A stretch of DNA of 10,526 nucleotides from Pseudomonadota bacterium (GTDB lineage: Bacteria; Pseudomonadota; Alphaproteobacteria; Rhizobiales; Xanthobacteraceae). Position 1 is the first letter of the stretch; each line of letters begins with the position of its first letter. The position numbers and the translations under genes were made by a program. Shown here piece after piece: positions 1 to 5,955 of the stretch. The notes beneath the pieces were generated by a model. That model was given only the letters and a program-made list of their open reading frames with translations. It searched no databases and was not told the origin of the DNA. Where the stretch lies: positions 1 to 10,526 of the forward strand of contig JAKAMD010000091.1 in assembly GCA_021823875.1 (NCBI GenBank), in the 5' to 3' direction.

Positions 1-663
1 TCCGAGCACGAGGTCTGGGCCGACGACCTTCATGAACTGGCCCGGCAGTTTGACGCGCTGCCGATCTATGTCGGTGGTTCCTCGGCGGGCGCGCGGCTTG
101 CCATCCTGTTTGCGCTACGGCACCCGCAAGCACTGCGCGGATTGCTGCTGTGGCGCGTCACCGGTGGGCAGGAGGCGGTCGACCGGCTGGCGGAAGGTTA
201 TTACGGCCAGTACATCACGCTTGCGCGCACGGGCGGCATGACGGCGGTTGCCGCCAGCGAACATTTCCGGGAATGCATCGCGGCGCGGCCGGCGAACCGA
301 GAGCGGCTCCTCGGCACCGATCCGGAAGAATTCATCAAGGTCATGACGACCTGGCGCGTACGTTTCCTGCAATCGGCCTTGCTGCCAATCGTCGGTGCGA
401 GCGAAGCAGACCTCAATTCGATCGAGGCGCCGGCCTGTCTGATCGCCGGCAACGACGTCATCCACACCCCGGTGACCGCGCACAAGGCGGCGAAACTGAT
501 CCCCAACAGCGAGCTGCATGACGATGTGGTGTCGAAACGTCCCGAAAACGATCTGCTGCGGGACTGGGACCGTGCCGAATGGCGCCAGGCGGAACCGCGC
601 ATCGCTGCCATCTTCGTGGACTTCTTGAGACGTGCCGAAAGCCGGCGGGCCGATGATGCCTAG
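1..663 (+). CDS. Alpha/beta-hydrolase, 3' part (start outside window)
   Basis: Frame 1 is open from the first base to a TAG at 661-663, giving 220 residues; the start codon lies upstream of the window. Residues 24-31 read VGGSSAGA, a G-x-S-x-G nucleophile elbow with Ser28 as the expected nucleophile, followed by the usual helix (RLAILFALRHP). The segment LIAGNDVIHTP (about 148-158) matches the strand-plus-acid region of the fold, with Asp152 the likely acid. His173 (ELHDDV) is the only plausible late histidine, but it is less clearly placed than in textbook members. The family covers esterases, lactonases, C-C hydrolases and haloperoxidases, and I cannot assign a substrate. The gene converges with the LigI-like hydrolase gene, 18 bp apart, so it need not belong to the same transcription unit. 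The fold call is fairly secure; the catalytic role is not. Confidence 0.82.
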   Translation, partial: SEHEVWADDLHELARQFDALPIYVGGSSAGARLAILFALRHPQALRGLLLWRVTGGQEAVDRLAEGYYGQYITLARTGGMTAVAASEHFRECIAARPANRERLLGTDPEEFIKVMTTWRVRFLQSALLPIVGASEADLNSIEAPACLIAGNDVIHTPVTAHKAAKLIPNSELHDDVVSKRPENDLLRDWDRAEWRQAEPRIAAIFVDFLRRAESRRADDA

Positions 664-681
664 GCCGCGGACAGGTTTTGG

Positions 682-1587
682 CTAGCGGCTGAAGCGAAAA
701 AGCTGCAGCGGGTTGTCGACCAGCATGCGGTGCCGCGTCTGCGGGTCGGGTGCGATCTCCGCGATGGCGTCAACCAGTTTGCCGTCGTCGGGCATGATCC
801 GCACATTGGGGTGCGGCCAATCGGTACCCCATACGATGCGCTCGGGCGCCTGGCGCGCGATCACGCTAGCGAGTGCGATGGCGTCGCGAAACGGCGGCTC
901 CTCGCGCGAAATCCGGTCGATGCCGCTGAGCTTCACCCACACTTTGCCGCTGTCGAGCAGGTGCCGTAGCGCCGTGAAGGCCTCTCCGTTGGCGCCCTCG
1001 CGAATGTCGGTGCGCGCGATATGGTCGATCACCACCGGCAATTCGACGGCATTGATGAAGTCGACGACGTCCAGAAGCGCGTTGCCGATTACATGAATGG
1101 CGATATGCCAGCCATAGGGCTGGATCAGTCGTACCACCTTCCACATACGGTCGAACGAAGGCGCCGCGCCGAGGCTCTGCACGAAGTGAAAGCGCGCGCC
1201 GCAGAAGCCGGCGGCGTCGAGGTGCTTGACTTCTTCCGCCGGCGTCGCCTCGGACAACAGGGCGACGCCGTGATAGCGGCCCTGACCGGCCGCCAGGGCA
1301 TCGAGCACGGCGGCGTGATCGTTGCCGTGCGCGGTCGTTTGCACAATGACGCCGCGTTCGAAGCCGAGATGCCGGTGCAGCGCGAACAGCGCTTCCTTTG
1401 GGGCGTCCGGCGGCGTGAACGGCCGCCCTGCGGCGAAGGGAAACCTCTCGTGTGGGCCGAAGATGTGAAAATGCGCGTCGCAGCTTCCGGGCGGCAGTGC
1501 GAGCGCCGGCCGCGACGGATGGGCGAGCGGCGGCGCGCAGGTCGGTTGATCCTTTGCGCCCGGCTGAGTGGTCGATGTGGTGGTCAT
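682..1587 (-). CDS. LigI-like amidohydrolase family 2 protein (lactonase-type hydrolase)
   Basis: This 301-residue TIM-barrel metallohydrolase resembles 2-pyrone-4,6-dicarboxylate (PDC) lactonase LigI and related muconolactone/galactarolactone hydrolases. Residues 37-45 read DAHFHIFGP, the HxH metal motif (His39, His41). VIDHI supplies His189, and WGTDWPHPN (253-261) supplies the catalytic Asp256. The stretches FALHRHLGF, VIVQTTAHGND and VDNPLQLF also match the LigI pattern. Compared with LigI as I remember it, the second arginine after RFxF (LigI Arg130) falls on Ser138, Tyr156 falls on His165 and Tyr49 on Phe57, so the ligand is probably not PDC itself. The first ~33 residues are Thr/Pro-rich and look unstructured. 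The only in-frame ATG that fits is at 1587, with no clear ribosome-binding site, about 20 nt after a strong hairpin. It follows the Bug gene on the same strand and is probably co-transcribed with it. Confidence 0.87.
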   Translation of the reverse strand: MTTTSTTQPGAKDQPTCAPPLAHPSRPALALPPGSCDAHFHIFGPHERFPFAAGRPFTPPDAPKEALFALHRHLGFERGVIVQTTAHGNDHAAVLDALAAGQGRYHGVALLSEATPAEEVKHLDAAGFCGARFHFVQSLGAAPSFDRMWKVVRLIQPYGWHIAIHVIGNALLDVVDFINAVELPVVIDHIARTDIREGANGEAFTALRHLLDSGKVWVKLSGIDRISREEPPFRDAIALASVIARQAPERIVWGTDWPHPNVRIMPDDGKLVDAIAEIAPDPQTRHRMLVDNPLQLFRFSR

Positions 1588-1607
1588 CGGCTTGCGGAAG
1601 CACGGAT

Positions 1608-1635
1608 CCGCGGCGGGCCGTCCGGCCCGCCGCGG
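1608..1635 (-). other. GC-rich intercistronic hairpin between the Bug and LigI-like genes
   Basis: CCGCGGCGGGCC (1608-1619) and GGCCCGCCGCGG (1624-1635) are perfect 12-bp inverted arms around a 4-nt loop (GTCC). The structure lies 8 nt after the Bug stop codon and about 20 nt before the next start. No T-tract follows on the minus strand, so it does not look like a normal intrinsic terminator. By analogy with other binding-protein operons it may protect the 3' end of the Bug message or reduce read-through, giving more binding protein than enzyme. That role is inference; the inverted repeat is directly visible. Confidence 0.7.
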
Positions 1636-1643
1636 CCTGCGGC

Positions 1644-2621
1644 TTATTTTGCTGCGGCGGGCTTGGCCTGCGTGGCGCCGCCAATGGTGATACCGAGCTT
1701 CTTGATCATCGGCCGCCAGAAGGCGAGGTCATGCTGGATGCGTTCGCCGAACTGCTTGGCATTGAGCGTGCCGCGCAATTCGCCGAGCTTCATGTGCGCT
1801 TGCACCTTCGGCGATTTGATCGCGATCAGGGCGGCCTTCTCGAGCCGCGCTCGCATCGCGGGATCGAGGCCAGCCGGCGCCAGCAGGCCGTACCAGTTTT
1901 CCATGATCATGTTGGGATAGCCGAGCTCGACCGTGGTCGGGATGTTCGGCAACGAGACCAGTCGCTCCCGCCCGAACACCACCATCGGACGCACTTTGCC
2001 GGCCTTGACCAGCGGCAGCAGCACCGGCGGGTCGGCGGGGACCATGTCGAGCCGGCCGGCCATCAGGTCGGGCAGGGCCGGCGCCACACCGCGATAGGGA
2101 ACCTGGGTGATCTTGACGTGCGCGCCATCGTTGATCAGCTCACCGGCAATGTTCATCACGGTGCCGGCGCCAGCCGAGCCGTAGGTCAGTTGTTTCTTTT
2201 TCGCCAGCGCGATCAGTTCCTTGAAATTCTTGGCCGGCATTTTCGGATTGACCACCAGCAGCATCGGCGCATGGCCGACCATGGCAATCGGGGTAAACGA
2301 CTTGTATGGATCGTAATGCACATTGCCGCGCACTACCGCGCTGACCACGTGAGAGCCTTGGCTGCCCATCAACAGGGTCTTGCCGTCGGGCGCCGCGCGC
2401 GAGACCAGATCGGTGGCGATGACGCCGCCGGCGCCGCCGCGATCTTCCACAATGATGGTGGCGCCAAGCGGCTTCTGCATTTCGCTGGCGACCAGGCGGG
2501 CCATGGTGTCGACCGGGCCGCCGGCGGCGAAGGGAACGATGATCCTGATGACTTCTTCCGCTCGTACCGATCCGACGAAGCCCAGAGCGGCAAACAGCAA
2601 GGCAAATGTCAGTCGACGCAT
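1644..2621 (-). CDS. Bug/TctC-family periplasmic solute-binding protein (tripartite tricarboxylate transporter type)
   Basis: This 325-residue secreted binding protein has a signal peptide at residues 1-21 (MRR, then a hydrophobic stretch ending SVRA before EE). Next comes the family signature IRIIVPFAAGGPVDTMAR at about 25-42, with the G-G-x-x-D element whose Asp38 contacts the ligand in known Bug structures. GGAGGVIATDLVSRAAPDG, YGSAGAGTVMN and VPYRGVAPALPDLMAGRLDM are further typical blocks. Length is normal for the family. Known ligands are carboxylates, amino acids and aromatic acids, so ligand identity cannot be called. No TctA or TctB membrane subunits are in the window, so it is orphan here, which is common in bacteria with many Bug proteins. 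The ATG at 2621 has a strong AGGGAGGAG site 6 nt upstream. It is transcribed divergently from LysR regulator 1, which probably controls it, and is followed by the LigI-like gene. Confidence 0.92.
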   Translation of the reverse strand: MRRLTFALLFAALGFVGSVRAEEVIRIIVPFAAGGPVDTMARLVASEMQKPLGATIIVEDRGGAGGVIATDLVSRAAPDGKTLLMGSQGSHVVSAVVRGNVHYDPYKSFTPIAMVGHAPMLLVVNPKMPAKNFKELIALAKKKQLTYGSAGAGTVMNIAGELINDGAHVKITQVPYRGVAPALPDLMAGRLDMVPADPPVLLPLVKAGKVRPMVVFGRERLVSLPNIPTTVELGYPNMIMENWYGLLAPAGLDPAMRARLEKAALIAIKSPKVQAHMKLGELRGTLNAKQFGERIQHDLAFWRPMIKKLGITIGGATQAKPAAAK

Positions 2622-2625
2622 GTGA

Positions 2626-2642
2626 GACTCCTCCCTCGAGTC
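2626..2642 (-). promoter_or_regulatory. Strong ribosome-binding site of the Bug gene inside a small hairpin
   Basis: On the minus strand AGGGAGGAG (2636-2628) precedes the ATG at 2621 with 6 nt between, which fixes the start. The arms GACTC and GAGTC (2642-2638 and 2630-2626) can pair around a 7-nt loop, so part of the site would lie in the loop and part in the stem. A regulatory effect is possible but unproven; a 5-bp stem is weak. Confidence 0.6.
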
Positions 2643-2674
2643 AGATATTTTCTATTCGCTTTGTTCTTTCCGGC

Positions 2675-2704
2675 CCGCGATCGCGAAATCGCTCGGGATC
2701 GCGG
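2675..2704 (-). other. Inverted repeat in the presumed 5' leader of the Bug mRNA
   Basis: CCGCGATC (2675-2682) and GATCGCGG (2697-2704) are perfect 8-bp inverted arms around 14 nt, and the loop contains a smaller GCGA/TCGC pairing. If the Bug promoter lies near 2785, this is a stable hairpin within the untranslated leader, about 55-85 nt before the start codon. It could affect message stability or simply reflect a GC-rich leader; no T-tract marks it as a terminator. Confidence 0.45.
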
Positions 2705-2811
2705 CGGGACTTACAAACAAGCGATTATTACCCGGCCAGCGCCGTTCGCTGCGCTGCGGAACCGCGCGCGGCCAGCGGCGCCGTTTATACTTTGATGATG
2801 ACAGCATTCGG

Positions 2812-2828
2812 TTTGTCATATAGTCAAA
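2812..2828. promoter_or_regulatory. Candidate LysR-type operator, T-N11-A palindrome
   Basis: TTTGTCATATAGTCAAA has arms TTTGnC and GnCAAA and contains T2814-N11-A2826, the LysR-type box. It lies 31-47 bp before the start of regulator 1, includes a TATAGT that could serve as a -10, and sits between the two CGTTTATAC arms. This position suits autorepression plus activation of the Bug operon. Which regulator binds it is not shown by the sequence. Confidence 0.5.
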
Positions 2829-2832
2829 TTTC
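2822..2832 (-). promoter_or_regulatory. Shared element, copy 1 (GAAATTTGACT on the minus strand)
   Basis: This 11-mer is identical to one at 5833-5843 upstream of the aldolase gene, in the same orientation relative to transcription. It contains TTGACT, a near-consensus -35, and overlaps the right arm of the T-N11-A palindrome. It may be a common promoter or operator part for the Bug and aldolase operons. Confidence 0.4.
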
Positions 2833-2858
2833 AATCTGGTATAAACGACATCACCTCA

Positions 2859-3785
2859 ATGAATGACCGCCGGGTCGATCTCAATCTGATCAACGTGTTC
2901 GAAGCCGTAATGGCCGAACAGAGCGTGACGCGCGCGGCGCGTCGCGTCGGCATGACGCAGCCGGCCGTGAGCAATGCGTTGCGGCGCTTGCGCCATCTCT
3001 TCCAGGACGAGTTGTTCGTGAAGGTGCCGGGCGGGGTGGCGCCGACCGATCAGGCCAAAGCGCTCTGGAACGAGCTGCAAGGGCCGATGGCGATCATTCG
3101 CAACGCGACGTTTCCGGCCCGATTCGACCCGCGCTCCACCGCGCGCACTTTCAAAGCGGCGATGACGGAGTCGCTGACCGGCCGCACCGTGCACGAGATC
3201 ACCGTGCGGTTTGCGCGCGAGGCGCCGCAGGCCAAGCTGCACTTCATTCCGCATACCAATTTGAGCACGATCGCGGCATTGGAGCGGGGCGAGATCGATT
3301 GTGCGGTTGGTATGTTCCCGCATCCGCCGCCAACGCTCAGGGTCGAGGCGCTGTTCAGCGACACCTATGTCTCTGTCTTCGCGCGCGGACACCGCCAACT
3401 CAAGGCGCCGCTATCGCTGGAAGCCTTCACCCGCGCGCGCCACGTCCTGGTAAAGCAGGGACTGACCGAGATCGGCATCGTCGACGATTGGCTGAGTCTG
3501 CGGGGGCTCAAGCGCGACGTCGCGGTGATCGTCAACACCTGCGCCGATGCGATCCGTGCCGTTGCCGAGTCCGATCTGGTGACGGCGGTGCCGCACAGCT
3601 TCATTCTCGCCCACCCGCGACGGAAGTCGGTGCAGATTTCGCGGCTGCCGTTCGATCATCAGAAAATTCTCTACAAGCTCGCCTGGCACGAGCGGGCGGA
3701 ACATGACCCCGCCCATGTCTGGTTCCGCGGCTTGATCGCCAAGACGGTGCGCTCGCTGCAAAGGCCGGCGCGGCGGCGGCACTGA
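2859..3785 (+). CDS. LysR-type transcriptional regulator 1
   Basis: This 308-residue DNA-binding regulator has an N-terminal winged helix-turn-helix at about residues 8-66 (SVTRAARRVGMTQPAVSNAL holds the recognition helix), then a short linker helix and a two-lobed effector domain from about 95 to the end. The wording MTQPAVSNALRRLR with ELFVK...G..PTDQA is typical of the NodD/NahR/LinR-like branch of the family. Its members often sense aromatic or other organic acids and drive a neighbouring catabolic operon. The gene is divergent from the Bug-LigI-like unit, its most likely target. There is no clear ribosome-binding site before the ATG at 2859, but the frame and the NDRRVDLNLINVF opening fit the family. 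The C-terminus is Arg-rich (RPARRRH). It converges with the CoA-transferase gene, 21 bp apart. Confidence 0.9.
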   Translation: MNDRRVDLNLINVFEAVMAEQSVTRAARRVGMTQPAVSNALRRLRHLFQDELFVKVPGGVAPTDQAKALWNELQGPMAIIRNATFPARFDPRSTARTFKAAMTESLTGRTVHEITVRFAREAPQAKLHFIPHTNLSTIAALERGEIDCAVGMFPHPPPTLRVEALFSDTYVSVFARGHRQLKAPLSLEAFTRARHVLVKQGLTEIGIVDDWLSLRGLKRDVAVIVNTCADAIRAVAESDLVTAVPHSFILAHPRRKSVQISRLPFDHQKILYKLAWHERAEHDPAHVWFRGLIAKTVRSLQRPARRRH

Positions 3786-3806
3786 TGGTGATTGCGCGGC
3801 GTCTGC

Positions 3807-4991
3807 TCAGATCACCGTTGCAGCACGCAATCGCGCGATGGTCTCCGCGTCGTAGCCGAGTTCCTTGAGCACCGTGTCGGTGTCGGCGCCGACCGGCGGC
3901 GGCGGCGAGGTGACTTCGGCACCGCCATGGGCGAGCTTGAAGGCGGCAACTGGGACGGTGAGCGTGCCGAGCCCCGGCACGTTCTCATGCCGATGCAGGA
4001 ACGGCCGCGTCGCCAGTTGCGGATCGGCGAGCGCTTCCGGCAAGGTGCGGATGCGGCTCGCCGGAATGTGATTGGCCTGCAAATAGCTTTCCCATTCGTC
4101 GGCGGTGCGTGTGCGCATGAGCTCGGCGAGCACTGCCATTTCGCGTTCACGGTCGTCGAGGCGCTGGTCGTTGTTCTCCTTCGCCATCTCTGGCCGGCCA
4201 AGTAGCGCCCACAGGCGGCGCTGCTGGCGCAGATTGCTGGCTCCGACCATCAGCAAGCCATCCTTGGTCTCGTAGCAGCAATTGGTGGCGTGGGCGTGGT
4301 TGTTGCCGTTGGGCTGCGGCGGCTTGCCGGTGCGCAGGTAACCGGTGACGTGCGAGGCCGCCAGCATCAGCGCGACGTCATACATCGACAGATCGATGCG
4401 CTGGCCGCGCTGCGTGCGCTCGCGCTGGAACAGGGCGGTGGACAGAGCAAAAGCCGCCATGGTGCCGGTGGCATAGTCGACGGCGGGTGCGCCGAACTTG
4501 ATCGGATTGACCGCGGGCGTTCCGGTCATCGCCATCAAGCCGGTGGCGGCCTGGATCACGAAGTCGTAGGCGGTCTGACCGCTGCGCGGGCCGCCATGGC
4601 CGAAGGCGGAGACCGAGCAATAGATCAGGCGCGGGTTGAGCGCGCTCAAATCGTCGTAGCCGAGCCCGAGCGCATCGAAGGCGCCGGGCCGATAGTTCTC
4701 GACCAAGACGTCCGCGGTGGCGACCAGACGCTTGAAGATGTCGCGACCCTCGGCCGTCTTCAGATCGAGCGTGATGGAGCGCTTGTTCGAACCTTGCGTG
4801 AGATAATAGGCGCCCATGCCTTCGCGGCTGAGCTGACGGTCGCTGCCGCTCATGCGGCTTTGATCGGGATCGTTGGGATCTTCGACCTTGATCACGTCGG
4901 CGCCGAACAGCGCCAATTGGTAGGCTGCGAAGGGGCCGGCCAGGACATGGGTCGCATCGATGACCCGGATTCCCTCGTAGGGGCGTGTCAT
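3807..4991 (-). CDS. CaiB/BaiF (class III) CoA-transferase
   Basis: This 394-residue enzyme moves CoA from an acyl-CoA donor, often succinyl-CoA, to a carboxylic acid. The N-terminal block GIRVIDATHVLAGPFAAYQLALFGADVIKVE (7-37), NKRSITLDLKTAEGRD, ADVLVENYRPG (93-103) and YCSVSAFGHGGP are standard family motifs. Asp172 in GAPAVDYATG is the expected catalytic aspartate that forms the acyl-anhydride intermediate. Length is typical. The C-terminal part (RTADEWESYLQANHIPASRI) matches the usual small domain. A GAGGAG site (5006-5001) lies 9 nt before the ATG at 4991. The aldolase gene ends 24 bp upstream on the same strand, so the two are almost certainly one operon. The acid acted on is unknown; oxalate, malate, citramalate, itaconate and aromatic acids are all used by relatives. 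Confidence 0.92.
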   Translation of the reverse strand: MTRPYEGIRVIDATHVLAGPFAAYQLALFGADVIKVEDPNDPDQSRMSGSDRQLSREGMGAYYLTQGSNKRSITLDLKTAEGRDIFKRLVATADVLVENYRPGAFDALGLGYDDLSALNPRLIYCSVSAFGHGGPRSGQTAYDFVIQAATGLMAMTGTPAVNPIKFGAPAVDYATGTMAAFALSTALFQRERTQRGQRIDLSMYDVALMLAASHVTGYLRTGKPPQPNGNNHAHATNCCYETKDGLLMVGASNLRQQRRLWALLGRPEMAKENNDQRLDDREREMAVLAELMRTRTADEWESYLQANHIPASRIRTLPEALADPQLATRPFLHRHENVPGLGTLTVPVAAFKLAHGGAEVTSPPPPVGADTDTVLKELGYDAETIARLRAATVI

Positions 4992-5000
4992 GGCCGCGCG

Positions 5001-5006
5001 CTCCTC
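5001..5006 (-). promoter_or_regulatory. Ribosome-binding site of the CoA-transferase gene
   Basis: GAGGAG on the minus strand, 9 nt before the ATG at 4991, within the 24-bp gap after the aldolase stop codon. It supports the chosen start and the two-gene operon. Confidence 0.6.
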
Positions 5007-5015
5007 GCTTCGCGC

Positions 5016-5762
5016 TCAGCGGTCGGTTTCGCCGTAGGTCGAGCGGATGACCTCGTGCACCGGCACGCCCTTGTCGATGGCGTCGCAGCGGATCTGCTCG
5101 GCCTTGGCCTTCTTCTGCGACAGCGCCAGCACGTCGAGAATGCGCGTGCGCGGCACGAAGCAGACGCCGGTGTCGTCGGCGACCACGAGATCGCCGGCCT
5201 CCACGCGCACCTCGCCGATCTGTACCGGCCCGTTGATCTCGACCGTTTCGAGGCGCCATTTGCCGGTCACAGCGGTGAACTCGCTGGCCCAGACCGGATA
5301 GCCGACGCTGCGCGAATGCGCGATGTCGCGCACGCCGCCGGAAACAATGGCCCCGGCTTCGCCCTGGCGCTTGCCGGTCTGCGCCGAGATGCCGCCCATG
5401 TTGGAGACGTTGGAGACGCCCTGGATGACCAGCACGTCGCCGGGCGTCGCCAGATTGTGCCCTTCGAACTCGGCCATCTTGTTGACGTGGTTGCGCGCGC
5501 CTTCCAGCGCATCGGCGCGCTGAGCGACATTGCGGATGGTGAGCGCGGGGCCGACGATGACGGTGCCGGGCATGGTCGGCTTCAGGATATGACCGCCGAC
5601 GACGCCGCAAGGAATCCCGAGCTCGTCCATGGCGTCCGACACGATGCCGGTCGAATCGCCCAGCGCCAGAAAAGCTTCAATCGCGCCTTCGGGCGGGCGC
5701 GGGACCTGCATCAGCTTGATCTTCTCGCGCGCGATGCGACCGGTAAGCTTTTTCTCTTCCAT
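5016..5762 (-). CDS. RraA-family aldolase (HMG/CHA aldolase-like)
   Basis: This 248-residue protein belongs to the RraA/HMG-CHA aldolase family, in which a Mg-dependent retro-aldol cleavage of 4-hydroxy-2-oxo-dicarboxylates yields pyruvate plus a second oxo acid. Some members only decarboxylate oxaloacetate or bind RNase E. Family blocks visible from the ATG at 5762: STGIVSDAMDELGI (about 37-50), ATPGDVLVIQG (105-115), the loop MGGISAQTGKRQG, then GAIVSGGVRD (137-146), where Arg145 and Asp146 are the substrate- and metal-binding pair, and GDLVVADDTGVCFVP. The usual D-G before xxRD is S-G here, and the usual acidic G-E in the loop reads G-G. A longer frame starts at 5810 but has no ribosome-binding site; AGGACAGGT lies 9 nt before 5762, which I prefer. 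It is followed by the CoA-transferase gene. An aldolase role is more likely than RNase E control. Confidence 0.87.
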   Translation of the reverse strand: MEEKKLTGRIAREKIKLMQVPRPPEGAIEAFLALGDSTGIVSDAMDELGIPCGVVGGHILKPTMPGTVIVGPALTIRNVAQRADALEGARNHVNKMAEFEGHNLATPGDVLVIQGVSNVSNMGGISAQTGKRQGEAGAIVSGGVRDIAHSRSVGYPVWASEFTAVTGKWRLETVEINGPVQIGEVRVEAGDLVVADDTGVCFVPRTRILDVLALSQKKAKAEQIRCDAIDKGVPVHEVIRSTYGETDR

Positions 5763-5832
5763 CGTCCGACACCTGTCCTGGACCGGGCCTTGCCGGTAAA
5801 CGGGACGCATAAGGAAGCCAGCGACAAAACCA

Positions 5833-5843
5833 AGTCAAATTTC
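5833..5843 (-). promoter_or_regulatory. Shared element, copy 2 (GAAATTTGACT on the minus strand)
   Basis: Identical 11-mer to 2822-2832, here 71-81 bp before the aldolase start and in the same orientation relative to transcription. TTGACT could be a -35; the sequence 17-18 bp downstream (TCCTTA/CCTTAT) is only a weak -10, as expected for an activated promoter. Confidence 0.42.
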
Positions 5844-5856
5844 GCCGCAAAATATC

Positions 5857-5875
5857 ATTCATCACCGCAATGAAT
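5857..5875. promoter_or_regulatory. Palindrome ATTCAT-N7-ATGAAT upstream of the aldolase gene
   Basis: Perfect 6-bp arms (5857-5862 and 5870-5875) are separated by 7 bp in the 193-bp gap between regulator 2 and the aldolase gene, 14 bp upstream of the shared 11-mer in transcription order. Symmetry and position suit a regulator-binding site just upstream of a -35, for example for LysR regulator 2. The palindrome is seen; the binding protein is inferred. Confidence 0.45.
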
Positions 5876-5955
5876 ATCCGTGGTGGCGTTCGCGGCCCAA
5901 GAACGTCATTGAGCGTAATTTTCGGCTGTCGTTGGTGGCATGTCGGGTCCACGTT

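Larger units (their letters stand above)
2782..2847. repeat. 9-bp inverted repeat, CGTTTATAC ... GTATAAACG
   Basis: CGTTTATAC at 2782-2790 and GTATAAACG at 2839-2847 are perfect inverted copies separated by 48 bp in the divergent region. Each arm contains TATAAA reading outward: leftward toward the Bug gene and rightward toward regulator 1. The arms could therefore be a symmetric pair of -10 elements or two half-sites of a LysR tetramer. No well-spaced -35 was found for either, which would fit activator dependence. The repeat is directly visible; the function is inferred. Confidence 0.55.
2622..2858. promoter_or_regulatory. Divergent control region between the Bug operon and LysR regulator 1
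   Basis: This 237-bp gap holds no supportable gene. The half next to regulator 1 (2782-2858) is AT-richer than its surroundings and carries an inverted repeat and a palindrome, listed separately. The half next to the Bug gene would be a long leader of about 150 nt if transcription starts near the left repeat arm. An imperfect direct repeat is also present: GGCCAGCGCCGTT at 2734-2746 recurs at 2770-2785 with a 3-base insertion. LysR-type regulators usually bind such divergent gaps, repress their own gene and activate the opposite one; that this happens here is inferred from layout. Confidence 0.7.

Noticed and set aside
1452..2795. A 447-codon open frame on the plus strand opposite the Bug gene
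   Set aside because: Same reason; it also runs through the divergent regulatory region and the GC hairpin, and has low-complexity His/Arg/Gly-rich content.
3787..3816. GGTGAT ... ATCACC inverted repeat between regulator 1 and the CoA-transferase as a two-way terminator
   Set aside because: Only a 6-bp stem with an 18-nt loop and no T-tract on either strand; it also runs into the end of the CoA-transferase coding sequence.
4999..5016. Repeated GAGCGCG words in the gap between aldolase and CoA-transferase
   Set aside because: Two short GC-rich words around a ribosome-binding site are expected by chance in this composition.
4378..5610. A 410-codon minus-strand frame overlapping the aldolase and CoA-transferase in another phase
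   Set aside because: Arg-rich frame-shifted translation typical of high-GC DNA; it conflicts with two well-supported genes.
5763..5810. A 16-residue N-terminal extension of the aldolase
   Set aside because: No ribosome-binding site before 5810, the extension does not look like the family, and it would cut into the promoter gap; the ATG at 5762 has AGGACAGGT at a good distance.
4290..5873. A 527-codon open frame on the plus strand opposite the aldolase and CoA-transferase genes
   Set aside because: It is an antisense shadow: no family motifs, composition rich in Arg/Gly/Ala/Asp/His, and the minus-strand genes have clear family signatures and ribosome-binding sites.
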